64,000 nt of DNA from contig JACJWA010000001.1 of the NCBI GenBank assembly GCA_020637395.1, forward strand, positions 1,868,078 to 1,932,077, in the 5' to 3' direction. The notes beneath the pieces are model-generated. The model was not told the DNA's origin. It was given only the letters and a program-made list of their open reading frames with translations, and ran no database searches. The stretch's first letter is position 1; each line of letters starts with the position of its first letter. Shown here in pieces: positions 15,834 through 24,370 of the stretch. This DNA comes from Calditrichota bacterium. Lineage in GTDB: Bacteria; Electryoneota; RPQS01. The position numbers were made by a program, and so were the translations under genes.

Positions 15834-16973
15834 GTGAAGAAGAAGTACACCATTGGATGGCTGCCCGGCGACGGCGTGGGCGTGGAAGTTCTGGAAGCCG
15901 CGAAGATCGTGCTCGATCGTTTGGATTTCAACGCCGAGTACGTTCATGGCGACATCGGCTGGGAATTCTGGTGCAAGGAAGGCGACGCCCTGCCGCAGCG
16001 CACCATGGATCTGCTGAACCGTGTGGACGCCGCGATGTTCGGCGCTATCACGTCCAAGCCCGCGAAGCTCGCTGAAAAAGAGCTTGATCCGTCTCTGCAA
16101 GGCAAAGGCATGACCTATCGCTCGCCGATCGTGCGCATGCGCCAGTCCTTCGATCTCTACATCTGTCTGCGTCCGACGAAATCCTATCCGGGCAATCCGC
16201 TCAATTTCAAAGAGAATATTGACCTCGTCGTGTTCCGCGAAAACACCGAAGATCTCTACGCCGGAGTCGAGTTCTCGCCTGTTCCCGACGAACTGAAAGA
16301 GACTCTGCTCAAGCTCGCCAAGCCGTTCAAGGCGTTTGACGGATTGGCCAACAATGACTACGCCGTGTCGTGCAAAGTGAATACGCGCAAGGGCTCCGAG
16401 CGCATCGTGCGCGCGGCCTTTGACTATGCGCGCAAGCATGGCCGCAAGAAAGTCACGGTCGTGCACAAGGCCAATGTGGTGCGTGCGACGGACGGATTGT
16501 TCCTCGATTGCGCGCGCGAAGTCGCCAAGGACTTCCCGGAAATCACGTTCGATGAAGCGAACGTGGACGCCATCATGATGTGGCTCTTGAAGAATCCGTT
16601 CAACTACGACGTGCTCGTTGCTCCGAATCTCTATGGAGACATCGTCAGCGATCTGTGCGCGCAGTTGGTCGGTGGTTTGGGTTTCGGCTGCTCGGGGAAT
16701 ATCGGTCTCAAACTCGGTGTGTTTGAACCCACGCACGGCTCCGCGCCGAAATATGCCGGACAGTACAAGGTCAATCCGATTGCCACGATTCTCTCCGCCA
16801 AGCAAATGCTCGAATGGCTGGGCGAAATTGATCTCGCCAAGCAAGTTGAAGACGCGGTGGCCGAAGTGATCAAGGAAGGCAAAGTGCGCACCTACGACAT
16901 GGGCGGATCGAACACGACCTTGGAAATGGGACAGGCGATTGCCGATAAGCTGCCCGCGTTGGCCACTGCATAG
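15834..16973 (+). CDS. isocitrate/isopropylmalate dehydrogenase-family enzyme
   Basis: 379 residues starting at GTG 15834. A beta-decarboxylating dehydrogenase: YTIGWLPGDGVGVEV at the N-terminus, RENTEDLYAGVEF near 140, and the nucleotide-binding HGSAPKYAGQYKVNP near 300. RENTEDLYAG resembles NAD-dependent isocitrate and homoisocitrate dehydrogenases more than LeuB (RELTGG). The substrate loop reads SPIVRMRQSFDLY, which fixes no substrate. It lies 2 nt before the lyase gene in a five-gene operon with an aconitase-family hydratase, so its substrate is probably the hydroxyacid made by that hydratase: isocitrate, homoisocitrate or 3-methylmalate. Directly downstream of a Crp/Fnr-type site. Confidence 0.82.
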   Translation: MKKKYTIGWLPGDGVGVEVLEAAKIVLDRLDFNAEYVHGDIGWEFWCKEGDALPQRTMDLLNRVDAAMFGAITSKPAKLAEKELDPSLQGKGMTYRSPIVRMRQSFDLYICLRPTKSYPGNPLNFKENIDLVVFRENTEDLYAGVEFSPVPDELKETLLKLAKPFKAFDGLANNDYAVSCKVNTRKGSERIVRAAFDYARKHGRKKVTVVHKANVVRATDGLFLDCAREVAKDFPEITFDEANVDAIMMWLLKNPFNYDVLVAPNLYGDIVSDLCAQLVGGLGFGCSGNIGLKLGVFEPTHGSAPKYAGQYKVNPIATILSAKQMLEWLGEIDLAKQVEDAVAEVIKEGKVRTYDMGGSNTTLEMGQAIADKLPALATA

Positions 16974-16975
16974 TC

Positions 16976-17893
16976 ATGAAGACTCGCATCTTACATGAAG
17001 TCGGATTGCGGGACGGACTGCAAATGGAAAAGCAGGTCGTTCCGCTTGAGGTCAAGATCCGGTGGAGCGAGAAGCTCATCGAGTCCGGTGTGGACATTCT
17101 GCAGCTCGGCTCGTTCGTGCATCCGGAAAAGGTGCCGCAGATGGCGGACACGGATGCGCTCTTCCGGCACTTCAATCAAGCGGGACGCAAACCCGCCAAC
17201 GTCGTGCTCTCCGGTCTCGTCCTGAACGAAAAGGGACTTGATCGCGGCCTGGCGTGCGGCGTGGACATGTTCTGCATGGGCGTCTCGGCGAGCGAAACCC
17301 ACAGCAAGAAGAACACGGGCATGACCGTGTCCGAGGCGACGGATCGCATTGTCGGCGCGGCCAAGGCCGCACTCGCTTCCGGCAAGCGAGTTCAAGTTTC
17401 CGTGCAGTCCGCTTTCGGCTGCGGTTTCGAGGGAGCAGTTCCCGTCGAACGGGTGCTGAGCATTCTCGAAAAGTACTTCGAAGCCGGACTCAATGCGGTG
17501 TCGCTTGCGGACACCGCCGGACATGCGCTGCCAGAGCAAGTCGAGACGCTTTTTTCGAAAGTCTTCAAGCTGAATCCGCAGGCGGAATGCGCGTGCCATC
17601 TGCACAACACCTATGGGTTGGGACTCGCCAACTGCCGCGCCGCCATGAACGCTGGTGTGCAGATTTTCGAATCCGCGATTGCCGGGCTCGGCGGTTGTCC
17701 GTTTACAAAAGTCGCCGGCGGCAACGTGTGTACCGAGGATCTCGTGCACTACTGGCAGCGCGGCGGTGTGCGCACCGATCTCGACTTACCGAAACTCATC
17801 GAAGCCGCGCGCGATATGGCGCAGCACTTCGACCGTGACATGCCCGGCATGGTACACAAATCCGGTCCGGTCAGTTACGCAGTCACCCTCTAA
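16976..17893 (+). CDS. HMG-CoA lyase / citramalyl-CoA lyase-family enzyme
   Basis: 305 residues of the DRE-TIM lyase family. EVGLRDGLQ provides the catalytic Arg12-Asp13; H208 and H210 in CHLHNTYG ligate the metal; C241 in GLGGCPF is the flexible-loop cysteine that HMG-CoA lyases need, and GNVCTEDL follows. These features separate it from homocitrate and isopropylmalate synthases, which lack the loop Cys. Annotated relatives cleave 3-hydroxy-3-methylglutaryl-CoA; close relatives in the 3-hydroxypropionate cycle cleave (R)-citramalyl-CoA to pyruvate and acetyl-CoA. Its neighbour is a family III CoA-transferase, as with citramalyl-CoA lyase in Chloroflexus. The lyase class is firm, the substrate inferred. 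Confidence 0.87.
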   Translation: MKTRILHEVGLRDGLQMEKQVVPLEVKIRWSEKLIESGVDILQLGSFVHPEKVPQMADTDALFRHFNQAGRKPANVVLSGLVLNEKGLDRGLACGVDMFCMGVSASETHSKKNTGMTVSEATDRIVGAAKAALASGKRVQVSVQSAFGCGFEGAVPVERVLSILEKYFEAGLNAVSLADTAGHALPEQVETLFSKVFKLNPQAECACHLHNTYGLGLANCRAAMNAGVQIFESAIAGLGGCPFTKVAGGNVCTEDLVHYWQRGGVRTDLDLPKLIEAARDMAQHFDRDMPGMVHKSGPVSYAVTL

Positions 17894-17908
17894 CTTCGCT
17901 ATCTACCT

Positions 17909-19102
17909 ATGAATCTGCTTGAAGGTATTCGCGTCCTTGATTTGACGAATGTGCTCTCCGGGCCGTTCGCCACCTTGCATCTGGCGCTGGCCGGTGCGGA
18001 CGTGATCAAGATTGAAAATCCAACCGACGGCGACCTTGCGCGCAAGCTCGGCTGCGTTCCCGATTTCAACAAGAAATTGATGGGCACGAGCTTTCTTGCG
18101 CAGAACGCCAACAAGCGTTCGCTCACCTTGAATCTCAAACAGCCCGAAGCCAAAGAGATTTTCAAGAAGCTGGTCGCCAAGTCCGACATCGTCGTCGAAA
18201 ACTTCCGACCCGATGTGATGAAACGACTCGGGTTGTCCTATGAAGTGCTCTCCGGTATCAATCCGAAGCTCATCTATTGCGGCATTTCTGGATTCGGCCA
18301 AACAGGTCCCGATGCATTGAAACCCGCATATGATCAAATCATTCAGGGTTTGTCCGGCGAAATGGCGATCAACGGAGACGAACGCCTGCATCCGCTGCGC
18401 GCGGGCTTTCCGATTTGCGACACGGTGGGCGGTCTGAACGCGGCATTTGCGATCATGGGCGCGCTCTACTATCGCGAACGCACCGGCGAGGGCCAGTTCA
18501 TTGACGTCGCTCTGCTCGATTCGATTATGCCGCTCATGGGATGGGTCGTTGCCAATTGGATGATTGGTCAGCAGCATCCCGTGCTCATGGGAAATGAAAA
18601 TTTCACCGCCGCTCCGTCCGGCGTATTCCGCACGAAAGATTGCTACATCAACATCGCCGCGAACAAGCAGGAGCAATGGGAAGCGCTCGCGGATTTGATC
18701 GGCACGCCGGAACTCAAAACCGATCCGCGCTTTCAAGAGCGCGACGCGCGCAAGAAGAACCGTGTCGAACTGACTCCGCTGCTTGAAGCCAAACTGACAC
18801 AGCGCGAGGGCGCCTTTTGGGTGGACGAGTTCAACAAGAACGGCATTCCCGCAGGATTGATTCTCTCGCTTGAAGAGGCTCTGATGCAGCCGCAGGTCAC
18901 TCACCGCAATGCCTTCAACAAGGTGAACGTGAAAGGCGTCGGCGAGCTTGAGCTGTTCAACTTGACCGCGAAGTTCTCCAAAACTCCGGGCGAAGTCACG
19001 GCTCCGCCGCCGCTTCTGGGCGAGCACACCGACCAACTGCTTGAAGAGTTGGGTTACGGCGCCGCCGAGATTTCCAAACTACGTGAAGACAAAGTCATCT
19101 AA
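17909..19102 (+). CDS. family III (CaiB/BaiF) CoA-transferase
   Basis: 397 residues, the family norm. The N-terminal GIRVLDLTNVLSGPFATLHL and the ENFRPDVMKRLGL segment are typical. The catalytic aspartate is D171 in ICDTVGGLNAA, which forms the acyl-anhydride with the donor. Family III enzymes move CoA between acids such as succinate, citramalate, mesaconate, oxalate or carnitine. The gene sits 15 nt after the lyase gene, so the pair may activate a hydroxydicarboxylic acid and cleave its CoA ester, or work in reverse. A succinyl-CoA:citramalate transferase is the best-matching described arrangement, not proven here. Confidence 0.88.
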   Translation: MNLLEGIRVLDLTNVLSGPFATLHLALAGADVIKIENPTDGDLARKLGCVPDFNKKLMGTSFLAQNANKRSLTLNLKQPEAKEIFKKLVAKSDIVVENFRPDVMKRLGLSYEVLSGINPKLIYCGISGFGQTGPDALKPAYDQIIQGLSGEMAINGDERLHPLRAGFPICDTVGGLNAAFAIMGALYYRERTGEGQFIDVALLDSIMPLMGWVVANWMIGQQHPVLMGNENFTAAPSGVFRTKDCYINIAANKQEQWEALADLIGTPELKTDPRFQERDARKKNRVELTPLLEAKLTQREGAFWVDEFNKNGIPAGLILSLEEALMQPQVTHRNAFNKVNVKGVGELELFNLTAKFSKTPGEVTAPPPLLGEHTDQLLEELGYGAAEISKLREDKVI

Positions 19103-19120
19103 GATATCAGGAGCTACACC

Positions 19121-20407
19121 ATGCCCATGACGTTAGCGGAGAAGATTCTGGCGCGCGCGGCGGGGCTTGCATCCACCAAGGCTGGCGACGTCGTCGAGCC
19201 GAAGGTTGATCTGGCCATGTCACACGAAAATGCCGCGCTGGTTCTCCATCAATTCAAAGAAATTTACAAGGGTCTCGATGCCGAGCCCCGCGTGTGGGAT
19301 CCTTCGCGCATCGCGATCATCTTCGATCATCGTGTGCCCGCTGAAAGCTCGAAGACCGCAACAAATCAAAAACGTATTCGCGATTTCGTCGGCGAGCAAG
19401 GCATCGCCAAGTTTCATGACATTCGCGGTGACGCGGGCGGCATCTGCCATCAGATTCTGCCCGAGTACGGCTACGTGCGTCCCGGCTATGTCGTTGTGGG
19501 AACCGACAGCCACACGACGACGCACGGCGCGCTGGGATCGTTTGCCTTCGGCATCGGTGCGACGGAAATGGCCAGCGTGTGGGCTCTGGGTTCCGCACTG
19601 AATATTGAAGTGCCGAAGACCATCAAGGTTGTCGTGGACGGCACGCTCTCGAAGTTCGTTTCCGCAAAGGACGTGATTCTGAATTTGATCGGAGTTATCA
19701 AAGCCAACGGCGCGAACTACCGCGCGCTGGAGTTTCACGGCTCGACCATTCGCAATATGAGCACGTCGTCGCGGCTCGTGCTGTGCAACATGTCCGTTGA
19801 AGCGGGCGCGACTGTCGGCATGGTTCCGCCGGATGTCGAGACGAAGCGCTATCTGCGCGACGAAGCGAAAGTCACAGACCCGCTGTGGATGGAAGGTCCG
19901 GATGACGGCGCTGACTATGAACGTGTCGAAACAATTGACGCAAACTCTCTTGCGCCGCAGATCGCCTGCCCGCATACGGTGGACAACGTGAAGCCCGTGA
20001 CCGAAGTGATGGGCAAGAAGGTGGATCAGATTGTGATCGGCTCGTGCACGAATGGTCGCCTGGATGATTTGGCCGCCGCCGCGGCGTTGATTCGCACGAA
20101 GAAAGTGCATCAGCGCACGCGCATGCTGGTGTTCCCCGCATCGTGGAACATCTACAAGGCCGCCATGGAACGCGGATATTTGAAAGATTTCGCGGATGCC
20201 GGCGCGGTGGTAATGAATCCCGGCTGTGGCTGTTGCCTTGGCGTACATCAGGGCGCGATGGGCGACGGCGAAGTCTCGCTTTCGACGACCAACCGCAATT
20301 TCAAGGGCCGCATGGGCAATCCGAATGCGGAAGTCTTTTTGTGTTCGCCCGAAGTGGCCGCGGCCAGCGCAATTCGCGGCGAAATCACCGATCCGAGAGA
20401 GGTTTAA
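19121..20407 (+). CDS. aconitase-family hydratase, large subunit (LeuC/HacA type)
   Basis: 428 residues from ATG 19121, seven nt after AGGAG. The [4Fe-4S] ligands are visible: C309 in IGSCTNGR and C369 plus C372 in PGCGCCLG. GTDSHTTTHGALGSFAFGIG is the standard substrate-binding segment. The length matches the split isopropylmalate isomerase/homoaconitase type, not full-length aconitase. With the small subunit it would isomerise or hydrate an acid such as isopropylmalate, homocitrate, citrate or citramalate/citraconate. No leuA or leuB-specific partner is adjacent, so leucine synthesis is not the obvious role. Confidence 0.9.
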   Translation: MPMTLAEKILARAAGLASTKAGDVVEPKVDLAMSHENAALVLHQFKEIYKGLDAEPRVWDPSRIAIIFDHRVPAESSKTATNQKRIRDFVGEQGIAKFHDIRGDAGGICHQILPEYGYVRPGYVVVGTDSHTTTHGALGSFAFGIGATEMASVWALGSALNIEVPKTIKVVVDGTLSKFVSAKDVILNLIGVIKANGANYRALEFHGSTIRNMSTSSRLVLCNMSVEAGATVGMVPPDVETKRYLRDEAKVTDPLWMEGPDDGADYERVETIDANSLAPQIACPHTVDNVKPVTEVMGKKVDQIVIGSCTNGRLDDLAAAAALIRTKKVHQRTRMLVFPASWNIYKAAMERGYLKDFADAGAVVMNPGCGCCLGVHQGAMGDGEVSLSTTNRNFKGRMGNPNAEVFLCSPEVAAASAIRGEITDPREV

Positions 20408-20409
20408 TC

Positions 20410-20910
20410 ATGTCCAAAGTTATCACACTGCTCGGAGACGACATCTCCACGGATCACATTTATCCGGGCCGCTTCATGGCCACGGTTCTACCGAGTGAAA
20501 CTCCGCAGTTTTGTTTTGCCGACATGACGGAGCTCAATGCCGCCCTGAAAGCAAAGCAGTTTCCGGAAGGGAGTTTTTTGGTTGCGGGAGAGAATTTCGG
20601 CTGCGGGAGTTCACGGGAGCAGGCCGCTTCGACGATTCTCGGTCACAACTTGAATGTCGTGGCAAAGAGTTTTGCGCGCATCTTCATGCAGAATGCCGTC
20701 AATCTTGGATTGCCGCTTCTGATATGTCCGGATGTGGACGCGAAGGAAGGCGACGAGCTTGAGCTTCGCGGCGACGAACTATACAACAAGACCACGGGCA
20801 AGACGTTCAAAATTGAACCCCTGCCGCCGCTGCGCCAAGCCATTATCAACGCGGGCGGCCTGATCGCCTTCACCCGCGAGCGCGTCAAAGCAAAGCTCGC
20901 GGCACGCTAA
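20410..20910 (+). CDS. aconitase-family hydratase, small subunit (LeuD/HacB type)
   Basis: 166 residues from ATG 20410, 2 nt after the large subunit stop. GDDISTDHIYPGRFM near residue 9 is the swivel-domain substrate-recognition region, and GENFGCGSSREQAA carries the conserved Ser-Arg pair. In this family a four-residue motif after the PG/PA(R) step helps decide the substrate: YLRT or YLNT-like for homoaconitase, YLVM-like for isopropylmalate isomerase. Here it reads FMAT, which matches neither well. A longer upstream frame from 20143 was rejected because it only reads through the large subunit gene. Confidence 0.9.
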   Translation: MSKVITLLGDDISTDHIYPGRFMATVLPSETPQFCFADMTELNAALKAKQFPEGSFLVAGENFGCGSSREQAASTILGHNLNVVAKSFARIFMQNAVNLGLPLLICPDVDAKEGDELELRGDELYNKTTGKTFKIEPLPPLRQAIINAGGLIAFTRERVKAKLAAR

Positions 20911-21201
20911 GCTCGCTTTTTGTTTCGAGCTCGAAGCCCCCGCAATAGAAATTGCGGGGGCTTGCAGTCTGTAGTGGCAGGCTTTAGCCTGCATTCTGGT
21001 CTCTCCCCGTTCACGGGAGACGGAAGGGGTCTGCTCTCCCCCCATTCTTCACGAAGCGAAAATGGGGGATGAAAGAGGGGCCTCTGCACCGCATCCGCTT
21101 TCATCCCTTATACCTCTTACCTCATACCATGTTTCCCCCTTGACTTTCCCCTCTGATTTTCATATCTCATACTTCATAGTTCATACTTTCCGGAGCCTCC
21201 C
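20911..21201. other. intergenic region with hairpins
   Basis: Contains the hairpin at 20934-20963 and a second one, CCCCCATT (21039-21046) with AATGGGGG (21061-21068). TTGACT (21140-21145) and TATCTC (21163-21168) are 17 nt apart and could be a weak promoter for the FG-GAP gene. The rest is low-complexity C- and T-rich sequence. Confidence 0.5.
20934..20963 (+). terminator. strong hairpin after the C5-acid operon
   Basis: AAGCCCCCGCAAT (20934-20946) pairs perfectly with ATTGCGGGGGCTT (20951-20963) around AGAA. No T tract follows directly, so it may end transcription weakly or protect the 3' end. Confidence 0.65.
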
Positions 21202-21208
21202 ATGTACG

Positions 21209-21269
21209 CGCGAATTCTCTCTGCATTCGATCTTCTGAAGCGGGTGGGGTTCGCGCTTTTGGTTTTGGG
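21209..21269 (+). repeat. signal-peptide cassette repeat, copy A
   Basis: About 61 nt encoding the start of the FG-GAP protein's signal peptide (RILSAFDLLKRVGFALLVLG). It is nearly identical to 25731-25791, with about three mismatches. Confidence 0.7.
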
Positions 21270-22433
21270 GGGATACATGACCGCATACGCCCAGCCGTAT
21301 GAGCCGATTGTTTTGTATGAGACGTTCGGCGAACCGGGTGAACAGCTTGGCTCTTTGGTCCTGCGTCACGTCGGGGACCAGGATGGGGACGGGTATGACG
21401 ACATTCTGGTTAGTGTCGCGGACTGCACTCATTCCAGCGGAACGCCCGATTACAATCATCTTCGTTTGATTTACGGCAATGACTTTCCACCGTACAGGAC
21501 GGTTGATTTTGCCTACACCCTGACGGACACGACAACCGAGTGGACGTTGTGGACGGGTGGCTTCAGGCCTCCCCCTTTTGAGCTTGCGGACTTTTCGGGA
21601 GACGGCTATCCGGATATCCTCATCGAACTGTATTTTAGAGAATCCAGTCCGAGTCTTTATCAGAGGTATCTTTTTTTGGGTGGCCCGGGCGTTTTCGACA
21701 CGCTCTGGGACTGGCGGGCGGACAGCGCGGAGGAGCGCATCGTGCAGGAAACTCTCCCGCGCTTCAACGACAGCGGTTACGGCTGCTACTTGCGGGGGGG
21801 GAGGGCGAACAACCAACGCCTACTGGAATTCTATCAGGGGGAGTGGCCGGACCCGCCGTCTTCTTCGACCTGGACGAGTACCGCACCGGCGGACTGGAAT
21901 TTCTGGTATTCAAACGGTGTGGGGGACATCACAGGGGACGGTTACACGGATATCCTGTACCCGATCTACCAAGGGGGGGGGATCTACCACGTCCACTCCT
22001 GGTTCGGCGGTCCTGACGCGGATTCGATTCCGGACGTCACTTTCATTGAAGACACGATGGCGGTTCTGAGTACAGGGTGGTCGATCATCGGCGACATGAA
22101 CGGAGACAGCGTAGATGACCTTGCCGCGAAAACGATCGATCATCACGGCGTTCAGCTTCGCATCTGGTACGGGGGAGCGCCGTTGGATTTTAACACGTGG
22201 GACGCCACGCTGAACGGAGGAGGGGGGCTTACCGCCGGGTATCACGCCTGTTTGGGGGATATCAACGGGGATGGATTTGAAGACGTGGCCTTTATGGGTA
22301 TTCCTAATGTCAGAGTGTGCGTTTTTCTCGGAGGAGATCACGTCGATTCGGAGATCGCCTGCACTGCACCCCGAGGGCTGGAGAGAGTCTCCAAGAAGTG
22401 TTAGTTTAGGGGGATTGGAGAAAGGAGTGCAGG

Positions 22434-22790
22434 ATGTCAGGTCAGCGACGCAGGTTTTCGGATGAGTTTAAGGTTCAGGTGGTTCAGGAGGTGCTTCAAG
22501 GAGCGAGTCAGGCTGCGGTAGCGCGCCGGCACAATGTGTCAGCGAACACGATTCTGCTCTGGCAGAAGGCGTACAAATCCGGTCGCCTGGGGGGAGGGGC
22601 GACCGGCGCGGTTTCGCCCGAAGTGCGGGCGTTGGAACTTCAAGTGGCGGAGCTGCAGCGGTTAGTCGGGAAGAAGGAAGAGCAGATCGAGTTCCTAAAA
22701 AAAACCTCCCGCTATCTGGAGCAGCAGAACGCCGAACGGCAGTCGTCACCAAGCGCGGAACGCTCACGGCGCAAGAAGGATGTGCGCTGA
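22434..22790 (+). CDS. IS3-family transposase OrfA, copy 1
   Basis: 118 residues. An N-terminal helix-turn-helix (RRRFSDEFKVQVVQEVLQGA to NTILLWQKAYKSG) is followed by a leucine-zipper-like segment (LELQVAELQRLVGKKEEQIE). This protein binds the IS ends. An eight-A run at 22697-22704 within the gene is a likely -1 frameshift site, and the orfB frame stays open from that run onwards, so an OrfAB fusion can form. Confidence 0.92.
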   Translation: MSGQRRRFSDEFKVQVVQEVLQGASQAAVARRHNVSANTILLWQKAYKSGRLGGGATGAVSPEVRALELQVAELQRLVGKKEEQIEFLKKTSRYLEQQNAERQSSPSAERSRRKKDVR

Positions 22791-23593
22791 TGGATCTTCC
22801 GGAGAGCACATATTACTACCGTTCACGCACGGCGGATGACCGCCTGGCGCGAAGACTCGATTTGCAGGACCGGATAGAAACGTTGGCGTTTAACAAAGCC
22901 GGTTATGGCTATCGGCGCATCACCGCCGAGCTGCATCGGCAAGGTGTGATTGTAAACCGCAAGCTCGTCTTGAATATCATGAAAGAATCAGATCTGCTGG
23001 TCAGACCGCTGCGCGGATTTACGATCACCACGGACAGCAGACATACGCTTCCAGTCTATCCGAACCTCTATCAGAACCAGTGGCCCACTGCGCTTGATCG
23101 CATTTGGGTGGCGGACATCACCTACATCCGTTTGCCGCTGGGCTTTGTCTATCTCGCTGTGATCCTTGATGCGTTCTCACGCAAGGTCGTGGGCTGGGCG
23201 CTGTCGAAAAGTCTCGAAGCCGATCTGGTCATCGAGGCAATGACCATGGCTCTTGCCGAACGCAAACCGGCACCGGGCTTGATCCATCACAGTGATCGCG
23301 GTGTGCAATACGCTTGTCATGCGTACACCGATCTACTCAAGCAGCATGGCGTTCACATCAGCATGTCGCGCAAAGGTAATCCGTACGACAACGCCGTGGC
23401 CGAAAGCTTCTTCAAAACCCTCAAGAAAGAAGAAGTCTATCTGTCCGACTACCGCACCCCCGAAGAGGCACGGAGGCAGATCGGACGGTTTATCGAACAG
23501 GTTTACAACTCAGAACGATTACACTCGGCTCTCGGCTACACCCCGCCCGCCGAGTTCGAACTTCAATACAATCAAACCCAAAACGCCGCCTAA
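22790..23593 (+). CDS. IS3-family transposase OrfB (DDE integrase), copy 1
   Basis: 267 residues, start codon overlapping the orfA stop (TGATG). The catalytic triad is D109 (WVADITY), D169 (HHSDRGVQY) and E205 (NAVAESFFKTLK), with 35 residues between the second Asp and Glu as required in this family. A HTH_21-type N-terminus (GYGYRRITAEL) precedes the rve core. All residues needed for transposition are present. Confidence 0.93.
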   Translation: MDLPESTYYYRSRTADDRLARRLDLQDRIETLAFNKAGYGYRRITAELHRQGVIVNRKLVLNIMKESDLLVRPLRGFTITTDSRHTLPVYPNLYQNQWPTALDRIWVADITYIRLPLGFVYLAVILDAFSRKVVGWALSKSLEADLVIEAMTMALAERKPAPGLIHHSDRGVQYACHAYTDLLKQHGVHISMSRKGNPYDNAVAESFFKTLKKEEVYLSDYRTPEEARRQIGRFIEQVYNSERLHSALGYTPPAEFELQYNQTQNAA

Positions 23594-24113
23594 ACTAATT
23601 GGATACCGACTCCAATATTTGGGGTGCAGTCCAGCCTATCAAATCAACTTTCCCAACAGCAATGGGAATAGTCTTGGCTCATTCTCCCGCGCCGGCGACT
23701 TCAATGGGGACGGATTGGATGATTGGATGTATTCGTCCTGGAATTATGGCACTGGTGACACACTTTTTCACCGCGGCTACATCAGGATTATCTCAGGCGA
23801 TCCGCGCTTTGGCCTGCCCGTGGGCGACGAACCGCCCCCGGTCGTGCGGGAGTTTGTGGTGAAGGTTTACCCCAACCCCTTCAACTCAACACTGTCCATT
23901 TCTCTTTCGATTCCCCCGCATCAAGAAACCACGATCACGCTTTACGATCTTCTGGGCCGCGAGGTGGATGTGATCCATCGCGGGCGGTTGGAAAACACGA
24001 CCTTGAGCTACACCGCACCCGCTTCGCTCGCCAGCGGCATCTACTTCCTTCGTGCGCAGGTTGGGGCGCAGACGGCGATGCGGAAGGTGGCGTTGCTGAA
24101 ATGACTTCCTTAC

Positions 24114-24196
24114 TGTCATCCTCAACGTAGTGAAGGACCCCTCTGAGAGCATGCCTTAGGGTTTCTTCACTACGCTGCGCTTCGTTCAGAATGACA
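24114..24196. repeat. REP/MITE-like inverted-repeat element
   Basis: The ends TGTCATCCT... and ...AGAATGACA are inverted, and inner segments GTAGTGAAG and CTTCACTAC are also complementary. Elements of the form GTCATCCTGAACGAAGTGAAG are scattered in many environmental bacterial genomes. A related stretch occurs inside IS copy 2 near 27643. Confidence 0.6.
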
Positions 24197-24276
24197 ATGC
24201 GCGTGAACCGCATCGTGCACAGAAACTCGCTCGCCGAATGGTTCATTTTTTTGGATATGGGACTTTTCGCTTCCCT

Positions 24277-24297
24277 CCCCCATCCCCCATCCCCCAT
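24277..24297 (+). repeat. short tandem repeat, three copies of CCCCCAT
   Basis: Three exact 7-nt units upstream of the reductase promoter; probably replication-slippage sequence. Confidence 0.7.
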
Positions 24298-24341
24298 CCT
24301 CTCCGCTATCTCCAGCTCTCCCAACATCTTACGCCAATAAG

Positions 24342-24370
24342 TTGACCTACCGGGTAGGTTTCGTTATATT
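24342..24370 (+). promoter_or_regulatory. promoter with embedded palindromic operator
   Basis: TTGACC (24342-24347) and TATATT (24365-24370) are 17 nt apart. The spacer and -35 contain a perfect palindrome, ACCTACC-G-GGTAGGT (24345-24359), typical in form for a TetR-family operator. A bound repressor would block RNA polymerase. The regulator is not identified; the TetR protein at 38564 has a different operator sequence. Confidence 0.72.

Larger units (their letters stand above)
22360..23633 (+). mobile_element. IS3-family insertion sequence, copy 1 (intact)
   Basis: 1274 bp. The left end TGCACTGCACCCC and the right end, which reads TGGACTGCACCCC on the minus strand, differ at one base; a second conserved block (TTAGTTTAGG) lies further in at each end. 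It is flanked by a 3-bp duplication, GCC at 22357-22359 and 23634-23636. It carries orfA and orfB in the -1 relative frame, with an eight-A slippery run, all standard for IS3 elements with a 3-4 bp target duplication. Both frames are open, so it may be active. Confidence 0.92.
21202..24104 (+). pseudogene. secreted FG-GAP repeat protein with T9SS sorting domain, split by an IS
   Basis: The first 386 residues (21202-22359) have a signal peptide and FG-GAP beta-propeller repeats with calcium-loop patterns (DQDGDGYDDILVS, DFSGDGYPDILIE, DITGDGYTDILYP, DMNGDSVDDL). The IS at 22360-23633 interrupts them and adds the foreign tail CTAPRGLERVSKKC and a stop. Removing the IS with one GCC duplication joins 22359 to 23637 in frame and continues with another DFNGDGLDDW repeat, then a T9SS type A domain (VYPNPFNSTLSI to RKVALLK). 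The restored gene would encode 541 residues. The interruption appears recent because no other defect is seen. Confidence 0.88.

Noticed and set aside
15678..16844. 388-residue minus-strand frame opposite the dehydrogenase gene
   Set aside because: No homology features; the plus strand has intact active-site motifs.
20143..20409. Upstream extension of the small hydratase subunit
   Set aside because: It only reads through the large-subunit gene in another frame; the ATG at 20410 begins the conserved domain.
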